Assembly: GCA_963693085.1 (NCBI GenBank)
Contig: OY856411.1
Coordinates: forward strand, 115,126,767 to 115,190,766
DNA from: Alisma plantago-aquatica
Lineage: Eukaryota; Streptophyta; Magnoliopsida; Alismatales; Alismataceae
Length of the DNA stretch: 64,000 bases
Reading direction: 5' to 3'
Shown here in pieces: positions 1 through 13,067 of the stretch; within the stretch, counting starts at the first letter, position 1, and every line of letters begins with the position of its first letter. Both the position numbers and the translations under genes were made by a program. The notes below the pieces were generated by a model, which was not told the origin of the DNA, did not search any database, and saw only the letters and a list, made by a program, of their open reading frames with translations.

Positions 1-3000
1 ACCTAAGAAGAAAATCTAACTATGATTTTAGTTTGAAGAAATAGGGTTTGAGAAATGTATACCCTAATCTGCAAAAATTAAGGTTTTGATAGTACATGAA
101 TATGGAATTTGATCAGGATAGCAGTGTGGTAAATGATTTTTCGTATTTTATAAAAATTTTGTTTTTAAATAAATTTTGGATATGATATGGATAACTCAAT
201 CATGCATATTGCAGAATAATTTCAGAATATTTGAGTATTCTTTGAATGTGGTTCTCAGTGAAACTATACTTTGACCAAAATGCTGACAGAGTGCTTTTAG
301 TAGTGTAGTGTTTTATTTTTATTTATTTATTGGTAACTCCAAATGATCCTAAATTTTAATTTGAGATCTAAAGCTCAATCATAAATAACATATAAAATTT
401 TCATAATTTTTTGATGTTCTTAGACCTTACCAGTAGACGAATTACAGTAATACTTTTATGACAGAAAATTCAGCTGAAATAAGAGAAAGTATAGTTAGGG
501 GTCAATGTGCAATTGACCCAAGCAGCTTAATTTCTCTATATGGTAAACCTAACACACAAGGAGCTCTCATAATTCATGATTCAATCTAGAGAAACAAAAT
601 CCTAGAGAGATAGGGAGAAAGTGATGGAGATGCTGACCTAGGGTTTTGCAGTCTGAGGAATGATGAAATCAAGTTTAGCTTCTTTGCATAGCCTTTCATG
701 GTGAATTTTCTCTCACATGTCAAGATTCCTTCCCTCATCAGATTTGATCCGAAATCGTGTAAAAACTTTCCCTTTTCTCACTCTTTCTTCATAATCCCTC
801 ATTTCTAGGGTTTCTGAGTTGAAAGGAAGAAGAACCATGTGAATTTCTAGGGATTTAATATGAGATCGAGACTTTCAGGGTGAGTGGGAACTTCCTTTAA
901 ATAGTATATTGCACAAAAATTGGTTAAATCATCCATAATCTTTAATTGCTTAGTATGCGACTACAAACCTTGAATTGTCTATTTGATCTAAGTTGTTACA
1001 AAATGATATGAAATGGATTCTTCCTCTGTTTGTTTGAATTTCAGATGCTAAATTCATATTAGAAATGTATACAATACATCCTAATGAGAATTCCCTAAGT
1101 ATTCACAAAGGTTATAAGAGTAAACTGAAATATAGGGAATTTGTCTGTCACTGAAATTGTTGTATAATTAAATAGAGAAATTTGTTTATCTGGATACCCT
1201 TAGTTATGAATGATTGTTTATCTGAATGCATAGTACATATATGCCAGATACTATTTTGGATTTTATGTGATGTGAATAGTGTTTTCTTGATATCTTTGTA
1301 AAGAGGGTGAAGCCCTATATGAGTGGAAAGTTGGAAATTTGTCAATAAATATGGTGAAATCCATTTGAAGTATTTTTCTTAGCATCATCGAAAAATCTAT
1401 TTATGTAATGTTATTCTTGAATCATAATATATCAATGAATGGCATGGAAAACCCTAATTTAGCTCAATTCGAGGATTTCATGCATATGTTGATTGTATAT
1501 GACTTGCTTAAAGCAATCTATATTTAATGGATGTATATGACATATTAAATCCTTATGAGAGCCATTTGATAAGTGAATGAGGTAAATGAAACCCTAAGGA
1601 TAGGGTGTTCAATGAATTAAGCATTTTGATTACCATGTTCTCAGTATGAGATGCACAACCCAGGATTTAGGTCGATGTGCATGTTTTCCAAGAAAGTGCA
1701 AATAATTTATGGGTACAAATGACAATTACTCGTATGCCAAGTAATTATCTCTTATCAGTATATTAAGATCATTAATTGTATGATTCTAGTGTATAAGTGC
1801 CAAATGGACATTTATTATGTTTATTTTAGTATTTCAGTCTACCTGCATGTATTGTATGTTGATTTCTCAATATATTACAATGTTTGAATATATAGCTCTA
1901 CCAAGTTAAGGATGATAAATATATTTTGTTATAAACTTCAAATAAATAGACATGGTACCATAGAGATACCAGAGTCAAGTATAAGTAAGGGAAAAGATAC
2001 AATGTAGAAATAGTTTTCCAAGAAAAATACAATAATAGACATAGGTTCCCTAAACACCATAGATTCCCTATAGATGTCTACATTGTAGGTAGGAAATGAT
2101 CCACCCTAGTAGCGACCAATATACGGTGACCAGATAGCACCCACATAGCGTGGGGGGAGATGAACCCCTTGAGGAAGTCTCCTAAGAGAAGATAGGTTTC
2201 CCAACATGAACCGGAGATCCCGGTGGTAACCTAGAGGTACACATAGAGCATACCAAGATGAGGCCCACATAGCATCTTAGACCCTCCACCTATGTACTTA
2301 GCCTAGGAGAGGTCTAGTTAAAGGCTAGTTGTTTATCTGCCTTAGTCAGATGTGACGGTTCGAGTCAAACAGACTTAGATTCTGTTCTAGGCTTAGCTTC
2401 TCGAGTTTTAAGCTAAGTCTTGTACGGTGAGATCGTAGTTTTCTATGAGTCTTCATATGTAGAGTACAATTCATATGATTAGGGCATAAGCTAAAATATG
2501 TTCATATAGGTTTAAAGAGTTTCTTATAAGTAAGAAAGGCTAAGAAAGATTCAAGTATAGTTTCTTAACAATTATTCTTTGTATGTTTCTGAATTATTCG
2601 TTCTCGTTGAAATTAATCAAACATGCTCATATATTGATTTACTCTTGTTGATATCTAGAGTATCCTTCCATATTTATGATTGTCAATGATCAATCTCTTT
2701 AAACCTTACTGCTATTATAATTGGTATCAGTTGCTTAAAAGTATATCTGTAATTATATCAGTGCTTTAGACTGTTTCTTTGAAGTACTCATTCTCTGAGC
2801 GAGTAGGCTCACCCCTCTACTCACATTTTTTAGGGAAACCACATGGACTTGAAGATATCATTGCATCAGAGTAGATCTGCCACAAGAGTTAAGTCTGAGT
2901 ATAGTTAAGCTCAGTCGGTCCTTGTCACTCTAGGTCCTTGTAAAGAAATAAGAGAGAGTTGTAAATGATGATGTATAACATTATTCCTCTTTTAGCAATA

Positions 3001-3260
3001 TATGTGAATCAACAAGTCTTATGTGCTTAAAAGTATGAGAAACATAATGAATGTTCATACATGCATTTTTACTGTTTAAATCAAATTAGAGAAATCAATG
3101 CTTAGATTCCCTTGTAAAGTTAGTTTATGTGGTTGAATGCGAGAAAACAAAGAGTTTTGAAAAAGAAGAAAAAATTAAGTGTGATCTTTGTATTACGTTA
3201 AATCCTCAATTCATGCCCTAATCTCATGATTAGTGGTAATTGTGAGATCGGGGTGTAACA
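1..3260 (+). repeat. LARD-1 5' LTR (truncated by window start)
   Basis: Position 1 aligns with 6779 of the 3' LTR, and the copies stay collinear to the shared end GGGTGTAACA. In the first 150 or so aligned bases I count about a dozen differences. This copy lacks a block of roughly 40 bases found near 7680-7720 of the other copy, so the pair is not recent. The open reading frames inside (for example 1148-1345 on the minus strand) are short and match nothing. Confidence 0.9.
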
Positions 3261-3263
3261 ACT

Positions 3264-3280
3264 TGGTATTAGAGCTTAGG
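3264..3280 (+). other. LARD-1 primer-binding site (initiator Met tRNA type)
   Basis: TGGTATTAGAGC begins three bases after the LTR end CA. The canonical plant site is TGGTATCAGAGC, complementary to the 3' end of initiator Met tRNA; one base differs here. Confidence 0.85.
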
Positions 3281-6200
3281 CTGAGATGTCAAGGACCATT
3301 AAGTTAGTAAGTTAGAGTCATAAGCGTGGCAAATAGGAGATGTTATGGTGTTAGCTCTGGGGATTTGAGTATTTGGATATCCTGGCCCGATATCTGAGTA
3401 CTTGGATCAACAAGTATCAAGCTACTCTGTCTATTCTTTCATGTATACTTTGGCCATGTATATAGTGGAAGGATGGTCTAGAGAGGAACCCTAGAAATAT
3501 TAGGGTTAGAAACAAGATAAGTAACATGAATTAAGATCATAAATATAAAATGAGATAGAACTTTCATTTCATATTGTTATTTTATTGGAGATGAATAGAA
3601 AAGATCTTATATGTTTGAATTCAGATATTCAATATTTAGAAATATATATGGGTCTTTAAGATTTGTTGTACACTATGCAGTTGTAGCATTTACTGATTAC
3701 ATTCTTTGTACCAAGTAGACTAGAAATGATCTTTGAATGAGCTTTCTTAAGTGGATAAGATTTCTTCCACACATTTGAGATGAATAGGAGTTGAGTAATC
3801 CTGAGTAGCTCTTGGCTTCAGGACTATAGGTTCGGCCTGGTCTGGCTGGCAGGATGCATTACTGGGATCTAATGACTCCTATTAGTAACATAACAAGAGT
3901 AAATTCTGGATAGATTAGATCCAAATTCTAGTATGAATGTATATACACTAAGATTTTGAAGTATTAGGGAAAGACTAGGATAACTAAGAATCAGTTGGGA
4001 CTGGTATATGAGATCTAACTTTGGGGCCTCATATGAGAAACACTTAATTGAAAATAAAGGAACATGACATAAGGTTCAGATTAAGTTTAATTATTAGTAT
4101 TATATGAACTCTAAATATGAAATATGGAAAAGATATGAGAAAAGTATGTAAGGGGCCAAGATAGTAAGAATCAATCATGAGGAATGGAATATATAACCGA
4201 GTATAATGTTTTTATGTACTCCAAAGCAAAGGGAAAATAGAAGAAAAGAGCTAAGTATACTATAAGTACATAGAAGTGAAGAGTCTTCAGAAGAGTTAAA
4301 GTGAAGAGAACTATATGAGCATGTAAATCATAAAACTAGGATAAGAAACTTAGTTGAAACAAAGAGAAATGTTGGAAATAATTAGCTTAATTAAGGAACG
4401 AGGGTTATGATATAATTGAGAGCATGGAATGTATACCTTTATTAATAAGTTTAATACATTCATCCTTACTGCCTTTGGATTCTAAGTCTTTATAGAACAA
4501 CAAACTAGTTTCTAAAAGAAGAACAAAAGTGTAGCTAAATAAATGAATAAGTCATACAAAGGTAGACTATATTCAGGAAGGAAAAACTTGATTGAAAGAG
4601 AAACTATGTTTCACCCATGCATGAGCTGTTTGATTTAAAATGAAGGATATGTAATGTATTAAACATGAGGTGATACTAGTAGAGAGATCATTTATTTAGA
4701 ATTTCAACTTCACATTAGTAGAAGGATAAAAGGAAATATATGCAAAATGGTATACATGATCATACACATAAAAGAAGCAACATGATCATAAGAGAAAACT
4801 AGAAGTTAAATATGACATGTGGAATAGTAGTATATGTTAAGGGGATTATGGAAAGTAAAGAAGGGCTTGAAACATAATGGAGTAATATAGATTATAAAAT
4901 AAAGAGGTTGTGAGATTCAAGAAAGTGCTTATTAGTCAAGTATCCTTGTTGATAATTAATTAAACCTACATATGAGAAATGTATTATTGAATGTTTGAAG
5001 ATAAGAATTCTAAGTCTCAAAATCATCTTCTCTTTCATATCTTCCTTAATGAGAGCACTGTAGGAATGAAGTGATAAGAAAATGAATCATATATTATGCA
5101 TAACCACCGTGGTAGAGACATTTAGTGAATGTAATAATGACACACAATATGATGATAAAACCCTAGTAGGGTAATTGAGAATGTAATCTATCTGAATGGC
5201 CAAGTTAGAGAAAGGAAATTCAATTGATAAGATAAAGAAGACTTTAGTAAAACTTGTGAGATCCAAAGTTTGAATTTCAAATTAAGCGAGCAAATTCACA
5301 TCACAATAATGGCATGCTACTGATAAGGACCAAACCCTAGAATGTTTAGAGTTGTAGTAGTTCAAGGGATGTCAGTAGTGATTTGACCTTGAATACTAGC
5401 ATCTCCATAAAACAAGATCATGCGATTTGCACTATGAGAAGTAAACTAGCATTGATAGTAATCCGGGGTTTACAAATTGCTAATATGAAAGGTTGACGAA
5501 CAACATGAAAATGATTCAGAGCAAAGGGTAAGAAATAAATTTGAAATGTAACAAGTGTGTTTTGAATAAAAGAAGAAGTGCAAGATAAGCAAAGTGTAAT
5601 CTAAAAAAATTATTGCAATGACAGCAAGAATGATGAGAGATAAGAGAAAACAATGGCTTTTAGTAATATGTGAATTTGTTTTTAGAAGTATAATTTGTTG
5701 AAGGTATATTAAGGGATGTAAATTGGTTCTACATATGATTTCAATGTACATGTGCAAGCAATTTGTTAAATAAAGGTGTCTGATAGTTGTAGTCATTCAT
5801 GCCAGTGATCCGTCTTAGTATTGTAAAATTGTGGTATGGTGATATGGGTTGAATAATGATGGAACAAATGAACGGTTACCCTGAATAAGGTAGTCTTACC
5901 TATTCACTCATATGAATAGAAAGGATGATAACCATATTGTATTGATGTGTAACCCTGATGAGGTATAGCTTGTTATACCTAGCTTTAATATAATTAAGTG
6001 ATGATAATTAGGTATGAATAGTCCTTGAATGACTAATACAATCATGGAGTACTTTGTTACAGTTGTTGAAACCCTAGTATGATATCACCAGATGGTTACA
6101 CCTTGAATTATGTGTGGGTTCATACTTGAGAATAATATGAAATGTGATGGTAATGCTTCACCTTATGCATCCATGATGCAATGGGGATGACGTGAGTAGT

Positions 6201-6640
6201 ATTGTAAATTGTTTTTGAATCTAGTCGTCCAACGCATGACTGTTTTGCTATTTGACTAGTAAAATAGTAAGATTCAAAACAACATGGTGAACTCTCTTTT
6301 GTGACTCAGAGGTAATATAAAACAATAGTACATATTGAGCTGTATGAATTGAGATGATTGGATCAGATTATCAATATTGATGTAACACCTCAAGAGTATG
6401 AAAATATTGAAATGGTTGCTTCTCTATTTACTCTATCATTGATTGTGGCATAGATAATTTGTTTGTTATTATTGAGAATTGTTTTAACATGTTGTGATTA
6501 GAAAAGAAAAAAAGGGCTTAACGTTGAAAACTACATTCAAGTATAAAATACAAGAATGTAATGCCATGTAAGATTTCAGAAGCTTAAAATAAACTTTGAA
6601 TATACTTTGTTTGTTTATTTATGTTTTGGCGATGAAACTT
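3281..6640 (+). other. LARD-1 internal region, no coding capacity seen
   Basis: This 3.4 kb stretch between the primer site and the polypurine tract is AT-rich with stops in all frames. The longest frame (5470-5796, minus strand, 108 codons) is hydrophobic low-complexity sequence without a family motif. I see no zinc knuckle, DTG or DSG protease motif, YVDD-type RT motif or integrase signature. Confidence 0.75.
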
Positions 6641-6655
6641 TTTAAGGGGGTGAGA
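6641..6655 (+). other. LARD-1 polypurine tract
   Basis: TTTAAGGGGGTGAGAAT lies just before the LTR start TGTAATGACC, where a plus-strand primer tract is expected. The LTR could alternatively start at the TG of TGAGAATT, 8 bases upstream. Confidence 0.75.
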
Positions 6656-6658
6656 ATT

Positions 6659-9600
6659 GTAATGACCACATTTGTGCTTAATTAGTAAACTAGGGTTTAC
6701 CTGAATGATTACATGCTTGATTAGATTGAATATCGGTTAGACTTGATTAATGATAGTAGATTAATTGTGATGTTTCAAACCTAAGAAGAAACTCTAACTA
6801 TGATTTTACTTTGAAGAATTAGGGTTTGAGAAATGTAAACCCTAATTGGCAAAAATTAGGGTTTTTATAGTACATGAATATGGAATTTGATTAGGATAGC
6901 AGTGTGGTAAATGATATTTCTTATTTTTTACAAATTTTGTATTTAATTAAATTTTGGATATGATATGGATAACTCAATCATGCATATTGGAGAAAATTTT
7001 CAGAATATTTGAGTGTTCTTTGAATGTGGTTCTCAGTCGAACTATACTTCGACCAAAATGCTGACAGAGTGCTTTTTAGCAGTGTAGTGTTTTGTTTTTA
7101 ATTATTTATTGGTAAACCAAATGATCTGAAATTTTAAATGGAGATATGAAACTCAATCATAAACAACATGTAAAATTTTCATAAATTTTGGATGCATTTA
7201 GACCTTATCAGTAGACGAATTACAGTAATACTTTTATGACAGAAAATTCAGCTGAAATAAGAGAAAGTATAGTAAGGGGTCAATGTGCAATTGACCCAAG
7301 CATCTCAATTGCTCTATATGGTCAACATAACACACAAGGAGCTCTCATAATTCGTGATTCACTCTAGAGAAACGAAATCCTAGAGAGAGAGGGAGAGTTA
7401 GGGTTTGAGAGGAGAAAGTGATGGAGATGCTGACCTAGGGTTTTGTGGTCTGAGGAATGATGAAATCATGTAAGTTTAGCTTCTTTGCATAGCCTTTCAT
7501 GGTGAATATTCTCTCACATGTCAAGATTCCGTCCCTCCTCTAATTTGATCCGAAATGGTATCAAAACTTTCCCATTACTCTCTCTTTCTTCATAATCCCT
7601 CATTTTTAGGGTTTCCGAGTTGAAAGGAAGAAGAATCGGGTGAATTGCTAGGGATTTGATATGAGATTGAGACTTTCATGGATAAGCTGTATTTTAAGGT
7701 GTTTTCACACATTAGTGTGAGTGGGAACTTCCTTTAAATAGTATATTGCATGAAAATTGGTTAAATCATCCATAATATTTAATTGCTTAGTATGCGACTA
7801 CAAACTCTGAATTGTTTGTTAGATCTAAGTTGTTGCAAAATGATATGAAATGGATTCTTCCTCTGTTTGTTTGAATTTCAGATGATAAATTCATATTAGA
7901 AATGTATACAATACATCCTAATGAGAATTCCCTAAGTATTCGCAAAGGTTATAAGAGTAAACTGAAATATAGGGAATTTGTCTGTGATTGAAATTGTTGT
8001 ATAATTAAATAAATAAATTTGTTTATCTGGATCCCCTTGGTTATGAATGAATGTTTATCTGAATGCGTAGTACATATATTTCAGATACTATTTTGGTTTT
8101 CATGTGATGTGAATAGAGTTTGCTTGATATCTTCGTAAAGAGGGTGAAGCCCTATATGAGTGGAAAGTTGGAAATTTGTGAATAAATATGGTGAAATCCA
8201 TTTGAAGTGTTTTTCTTGGCATCATAGACTCTATTTATGCAATCTTATTCTTGATTCATAATATCTCAATGAATGGCATGGAAAACCCTAATTTAGCTCA
8301 ATTCAAGGATTTCAAACATATGTTGATTGTATATGACTTGCTTAAAGCAATTTGTATTTAGTGGATGTTTATGACATATTAAATCCTTATGAGAGCCATG
8401 TGATAAGTGAATGAGGTAAATGAAACCCTAAGGATAGGGTGTTCAATAAATTCAGTATTTTGATTATCATGTTCTTAGTATGAGATGCACAACCCAGGAT
8501 TTGAGTCGATGTGCATGTTTTCCAAGAAAGTGCAAATAATTTATGGGTGGAAATGACGATTACTCGTATGCCAAGTAATTAGCTCTTATCAGTTTATTAA
8601 GATGTTTGATTGCATGATTCTAGTGTATAAGTGCCAAATGGTCATGCATTATGTTTATTTAAGTATTTCAGTCTGTCTGCGTGTATAGTATGTTGATTTC
8701 TTAGTATATTACAGTGTTTGAATATACTGCTCTGCCAAGTTAAGGATGATGTACATGTTGTGTTATAAACTTCAAATAAATAGACACGGTACCATATAGA
8801 AACCAGAGTCAAGTATAAGTAAGGGAAAAGATAAAATGTAGAAAGAGCTTTCCAAGAAAAATAAAATAATAGACATAGGTGCCCTAAACACTGTAGATTC
8901 CCTACGGATGTCTGCACTGTAGGGAGGAAATGATCCACCCTAGCAGCGACCAGTACACTGGGATTAGATCACACCCACAGAGCGTGCGGGGAAACAAATC
9001 CCTTGTGGAAGTCTCCTAAGAGAAGATAGGTTACCCAACATGAACTGGAGATCCCAGTGGTAACCCAGAGGTACCCATAGAGCGTACCAAGATGAGGCCC
9101 ATAGAGTGTCTCTGACCCTCCGCCTGTGTACTCATCCTAGAAGGAGAGGTCCAGTTATAGGCCAGCTATTTAGCCGCCTTAGTCAGACGTGACGGTTCGT
9201 GTCAAGCAAACCTAGATTCATTTCTAGGCTTAGCTTCCTGGGTTTTAAGCTAAGTCTTGTACGGTGAGATCGTAGGTCGCTACGAGTCTTCATATGTAGA
9301 GTACACTGCATATGATCAGGGCATAAGCTAAAATATGTTCATATAGGTTTAAAGAGTTTCTTATAAGTAAGAAAGGCTATGAAAGATTTGAGTACAGTTT
9401 CAAAAAAAATATTCTTTGTATGTTTCTGAATTATTAGTTCTCGTTGAAATTAATCAAGCATGCTCATATATTCATTTACTCTTGTTGATATCTAGAGTGT
9501 CCTGCCATATTTATGATTTTCGATGATCAATCTCTTTAAAGCTTACTACTATTATAATTGATATCAGTTTCTCAAAAGCATATCTATAATTATATCAGTG

Positions 9601-10097
9601 CTTTAGACTATTTCTTTGAAGTACTCATTCACTGAGTGAGTAGGCTCACCCCTCTACTCACAATTTTTAGGGAAACCACATGGACTTGAAGATATCATTG
9701 CATTAGAGTAGATCTGCCACAAGAGTGAAGTCTGAGTATAGTTAAGTTCAGTCGGTCCTTGTCACTCTAGGTCCTTGTAAAGAAATAAAAGAGAGTTGTA
9801 AATGATGATGTATAACATTATTCCTCTTTTAGCAATATATGTGAATCAGCAAGTCTTATGTGCTTAAAAGTATGAGAAACATAATGAATGTTCATACATG
9901 CATTTTTACTATTGAAAACAGATTAGAGAAATCAATGCTTAGATTCCCTTGTAAAGTTAGTTTGTGTGGTTCAATGTGAGAAATCAAAGAGTTTTGAAAA
10001 AGAAGAAAAAGTTAAGGGTGATCTTTGTATTATGTTAAATCTTCAATTTATGCCCTAATCTCATGATTAGTGGTAATTGTGAGATCGGGGTGTAACA
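6659..10097 (+). repeat. LARD-1 3' LTR, complete
   Basis: This is the full 3.4 kb copy, starting TGTAATGACC and ending GGGTGTAACA. It is collinear with 1-3260. The base after it (10098) is already inside copia pol. The 5-bp target copy would be TTCAA at 10098-10102, but its partner is outside the window. Confidence 0.9.
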
Positions 10098-11450
10098 TTC
10101 AAGGAGTTGATTTTAATGAAACCTTTTCTCCAGTGGCTATGGTTACGTCCATCAGGATCATGCTTGCTATTGCAGCTTATCATGACTATGGGATTTGGCA
10201 TATGGATATTAAAACTGCATTCCTTAACAATAATCTTCTCGAGGATGTGTATATGAAACAACCTAAGGGTTTTATAAATCAAAAGAATGCAAATAAAGTT
10301 TGTAGGCAACAAATGTCAATCTATGGATTCAAGCAAGCATATCGAAACTAGAATCTTCATTTTGATGAGACTGAAAAAAGAGTTTGGCTTTAATCAAAAT
10401 GAAGATGAACCATGTGTGTACAAGAAGGTTAGTTTGAGATTGATTGTATTCCTCATATTGTATGTAGATGACATATTATCGATGGGGAATGACATCCCTA
10501 CTTTACAAATGCTAAAGACATGACTAGGAAATATGTTTTCTATGAAAGACTTGGGAGAAGCATCCTACACCTCGGAGTTATATATCTTTAGATATCAATC
10601 TAGAAGGATTCTTGGACTAAGCCAGAGCACATACATTCAAAAAGTGTTGAAGCGGTTCAACTTGGAGAGCTCAAAGAGAGGAAACTTGACCATGCAACAT
10701 GGTATTACCATCTCTAAAGCTCAATGTCCCAGTTCTTGTGAAGTAAGGGAACGCATGAGTTTGATACCATATGCATCAATTATTGGATCAATCATGTATG
10801 CAATGTTGTGTACCCATCTTGATGTCTCATATGTCTTGGGCATGACGAGCAGATGTCAATCAGATATAGGTTATGCTCACTGGACAGCTGGGAAGAACAT
10901 CTCCAAGTACTTGAGAAGGACTAAGGATCAATTCTTGGTATACAACGGAGAGGAAGAGTTGATGGTAAAGGGTTACACCGATCCAAGATTCCAAACTAAC
11001 AAAGATGATTACAGATCATGGTTAAGATCAATCTTTTGACTAAATAAAGAGTTGTCATCTGGAAGAGTTCCAAGCTAGAGATAGTTATCGATTCTACAAT
11101 AGAGGTCGATTATATTGTTGCATCAAATGTAGAAAAGGAAGTTTTATGGATCAAGAAGTTCATAACTAAATTTGGTGTAGTTGCAAGCATCGGTGACACA
11201 ATTGAGAAAAAATGTGACAACAATGGAGCAATTGCACAAGATAAGTAACCCAAATCATATCAATGCTCGAAGCATATACAAAGGTGATTCTATCTCATAC
11301 AAGAGATTGTAAAACTAGGAGATGTGAACATTTACATAGTACCAACTGAGAACAATGTTGTTAATCCCTTGACAAAGGCACTTTCACAGTAGAAGCTTGA
11401 TGGTCATGTTAGATCACTTGGAATAAGATTTGTGGGTGATTGGCTCTAAG
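10098..11450 (+). pseudogene. Ty1/copia pol remnant: RT and RNase H, 5' part missing
   Basis: The translation begins mid-RT with GVDFNETFSPVAMV, the classic start of the copia RT domain. It continues through WHMDIKTAFLNN, the catalytic box YVDDIL (near 10463) and the DLGEA region, then PYASIIGSIMYAM and a degenerate RNase H with an IDSTIEVDYIVAS-like stretch. The frame is broken: a stop replaces a Trp near 10350, the frame shifts near 10375, TGA occurs at 10521, and more stops fall in RNase H. Integrase, protease and gag would lie to the left, beyond LARD-1 and outside the window. The enzyme would copy element RNA into DNA in cytoplasmic particles, but this copy cannot. Lineage is probably Angela or Tork-like, by inference from the 3' end. 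Confidence 0.92.
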
Positions 11451-11463
11451 TGCAAGTGGGAGT
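11449..11463 (+). other. Copia polypurine tract
   Basis: AAGTGCAAGTGGGAG directly follows the end of RNase H and precedes the LTR. This purine tract is typical of Angela/Tork-like copia elements. Confidence 0.8.
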
Positions 11464-12659
11464 CTATTGGTATGTATGCCTAGAGAGCCAATCATATGAT
11501 GATTGTAATGACATATTTTATAAATAATTTAATTAATAATAAAAGGTAAAATTCCAATTTATTCTATTTATTGATATATGAGATAATGAAGTAACATAAT
11601 AAATGTCTAGAGAGTGATATCACTCAATGACGTATGTCTACAAGTATGTGACTTGAACAATGTGATCATATGGATGTTAAGAGTATATACATTCTCATTA
11701 TGTCCCTGGTCGAATGTTATTATGGTAGGCAAATAGACAACAATAACACATAAGACTAGAGTGTGTGTTGGTTGATGAAAAAATCTCACTAGTCATGATG
11801 TGTGATATCAAACCAAGCACACAGATACATGTTAGAGAACAATGTATCAGGCAGACCCACCGTAAGAGAGATACATGGAGACCATACATTGGTAGTCAGA
11901 ATCATCACTTATAGTGTTAGTGATGATTGTGATTCTTAGACTTGAAGTCACTACACTTATCACATGTCATTCGGTATGTGCTTTGACATCATCAAGCATA
12001 ATCTTGAATAAGAGTTGCCATAACGGTGATAATTGGGCGACTATGACACATGGAGCCTGACTCTGAGTGATGTAGATGGGATTTGTCCCTCCTATGGGAG
12101 TATGATGTCTTATGCCTCTTGATTACAGATACTGTGTAATCCATGGCCATGAACATCTAAGTCAATATGTGATATTAATCTTACATATATCTCTGATAGT
12201 CTACTCTGGTTCAAGGAACAAGATTAAATATTGAAGAGGATGACTGTTCCATGCCTAGAGTTCAATCTAGATATTAGTGACAAAAGAACTATACAAAGAC
12301 TATAACACCATAAAAAGATTGTAGGTTGAATTTTATTTCAAACTTTTCATTCACTTGGGTAGCAATGGTGTGTGACTAGGCACCTCCCTTTGATGGTGAT
12401 GTCATAAGTGGTTATGGACATTCACTGCCAACGTAATATGAGAACTATAAGGTCACACACATAGGAATCTCACTTGGAATTGGAGTTTATCCAAGAATGA
12501 GGTTTAAGTTGATTACAAAATATGTTTAGGTATTCAATTAAACAACCAATTAACTTATTGGACTCAGAACCATCAAGTTCCAGTGTTGAATCAACTTATT
12601 CGAGTGTTAAGTTGATTGGAAATTGAATTGGCTGATTTTTGCATGAGTCAAGGCACCAA

Positions 12660-12925
12660 CTGATCAGCTCACTTGGTGAACCGATTGGCTCAGGTTGGTG
12701 AGATGACTGGTTCACTTGGTGAACCAATCGGCTCGGTCATACCAACCAAACCTTTTGGTGATTTTCCATATTCATGATAATAGTTGATCGTTTCACTTGT
12801 TCAATTGGATTGGTATAAGGAATTAATGTTGGACATTAATTGGAAACAAATTGTGAATTCATTTGTGACTGGGAAACATGTTGAATGATCGGTTCAGTGA
12901 GTGAACCGGCAGGCTCTCACATCCG
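12660..12925 (+). repeat. Near-palindromic repeats in copia LTR U3
   Basis: Three copies of a motif of the form TTCACTTGGTGAACC followed by a GATTGGCTC-like tail occur near 12667, 12714 and 12891, the last as TTCAGTGAGTGAACC. They lie 120-370 bases upstream of the TATA box, which fits promoter or enhancer elements; that role is inference. Confidence 0.6.
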
Positions 12926-13036
12926 ACTGATTCACTTGTGAATTGATCCTCTCACCTGTTGTAGGTTGTGAAATTCATGAAAATTTCGGACCCTTCTACT
13001 TCCACACAGACTGGGAACCCAGACCCAAACCTCTCC

Positions 13037-13044
13037 TATAAATA
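13037..13044 (+). promoter_or_regulatory. TATA box of copia LTR
   Basis: TATAAATA sits in the LTR downstream of the U3 repeats. CACTA-1 is inserted immediately after the following bases, so the promoter core is separated from its transcript by 9.8 kb. Confidence 0.65.
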
Positions 13045-13045
13045 T

Positions 13046-13048
13046 AGG
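13046..13048. repeat. CACTA-1 target-site duplication, left
   Basis: AGG precedes the left terminal inverted repeat and matches 22866-22868. Confidence 0.9.
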
Positions 13049-13062
13049 CACTACTACAGAAA
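13049..13062. repeat. CACTA-1 terminal inverted repeat (3' end relative to genes)
   Basis: CACTACTACAGAAA, exact inverse of 22852-22865. Similarity stops after 14 bases. Confidence 0.95.
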
Positions 13063-13067
13063 CGACC

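Larger units (their letters stand above)
1..10097 (+). mobile_element. LARD-1: non-autonomous long-LTR retrotransposon, left end outside window
   Basis: Two long direct repeats (1-3260 and 6659-10097) flank a 3.4 kb interior that starts with a primer-binding site and ends with a polypurine-like tract, so this is an LTR retrotransposon. No reading frame in the interior or LTRs resembles gag, protease, RT, RNase H or integrase, which is the definition of a large retrotransposon derivative that borrows enzymes. The 5' LTR lacks about its first 120 bases because the window starts inside it. The primer site is of the initiator-Met type common to many plant Ty3/gypsy and copia elements, so the helper lineage is not certain; the LTR style suggests a chromovirus-like gypsy, by inference. 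The right end lies directly inside copia RT coding sequence, so LARD-1 inserted into that older element. Confidence 0.88.
11465..13048 (+). repeat. Copia 3' LTR, left part (split by CACTA-1)
   Basis: The LTR begins near TATTGGTATGTATGCCTAGAG, just after the polypurine tract; a TGTTGG start is expected, so the first bases have probably mutated. It runs to the CACTA-1 target site. It contains a TATA box at 13037-13044 and a cluster of near-palindromic motifs at 12667-12915. The rest of the LTR continues at 22869. Reading frames inside (11607-11889 minus strand) are spurious. Confidence 0.8.

Noticed and set aside
5470..5796. 108-codon hydrophobic frame in LARD-1
   Set aside because: AT-rich chance frame without motif, with no similar frame elsewhere in the element.
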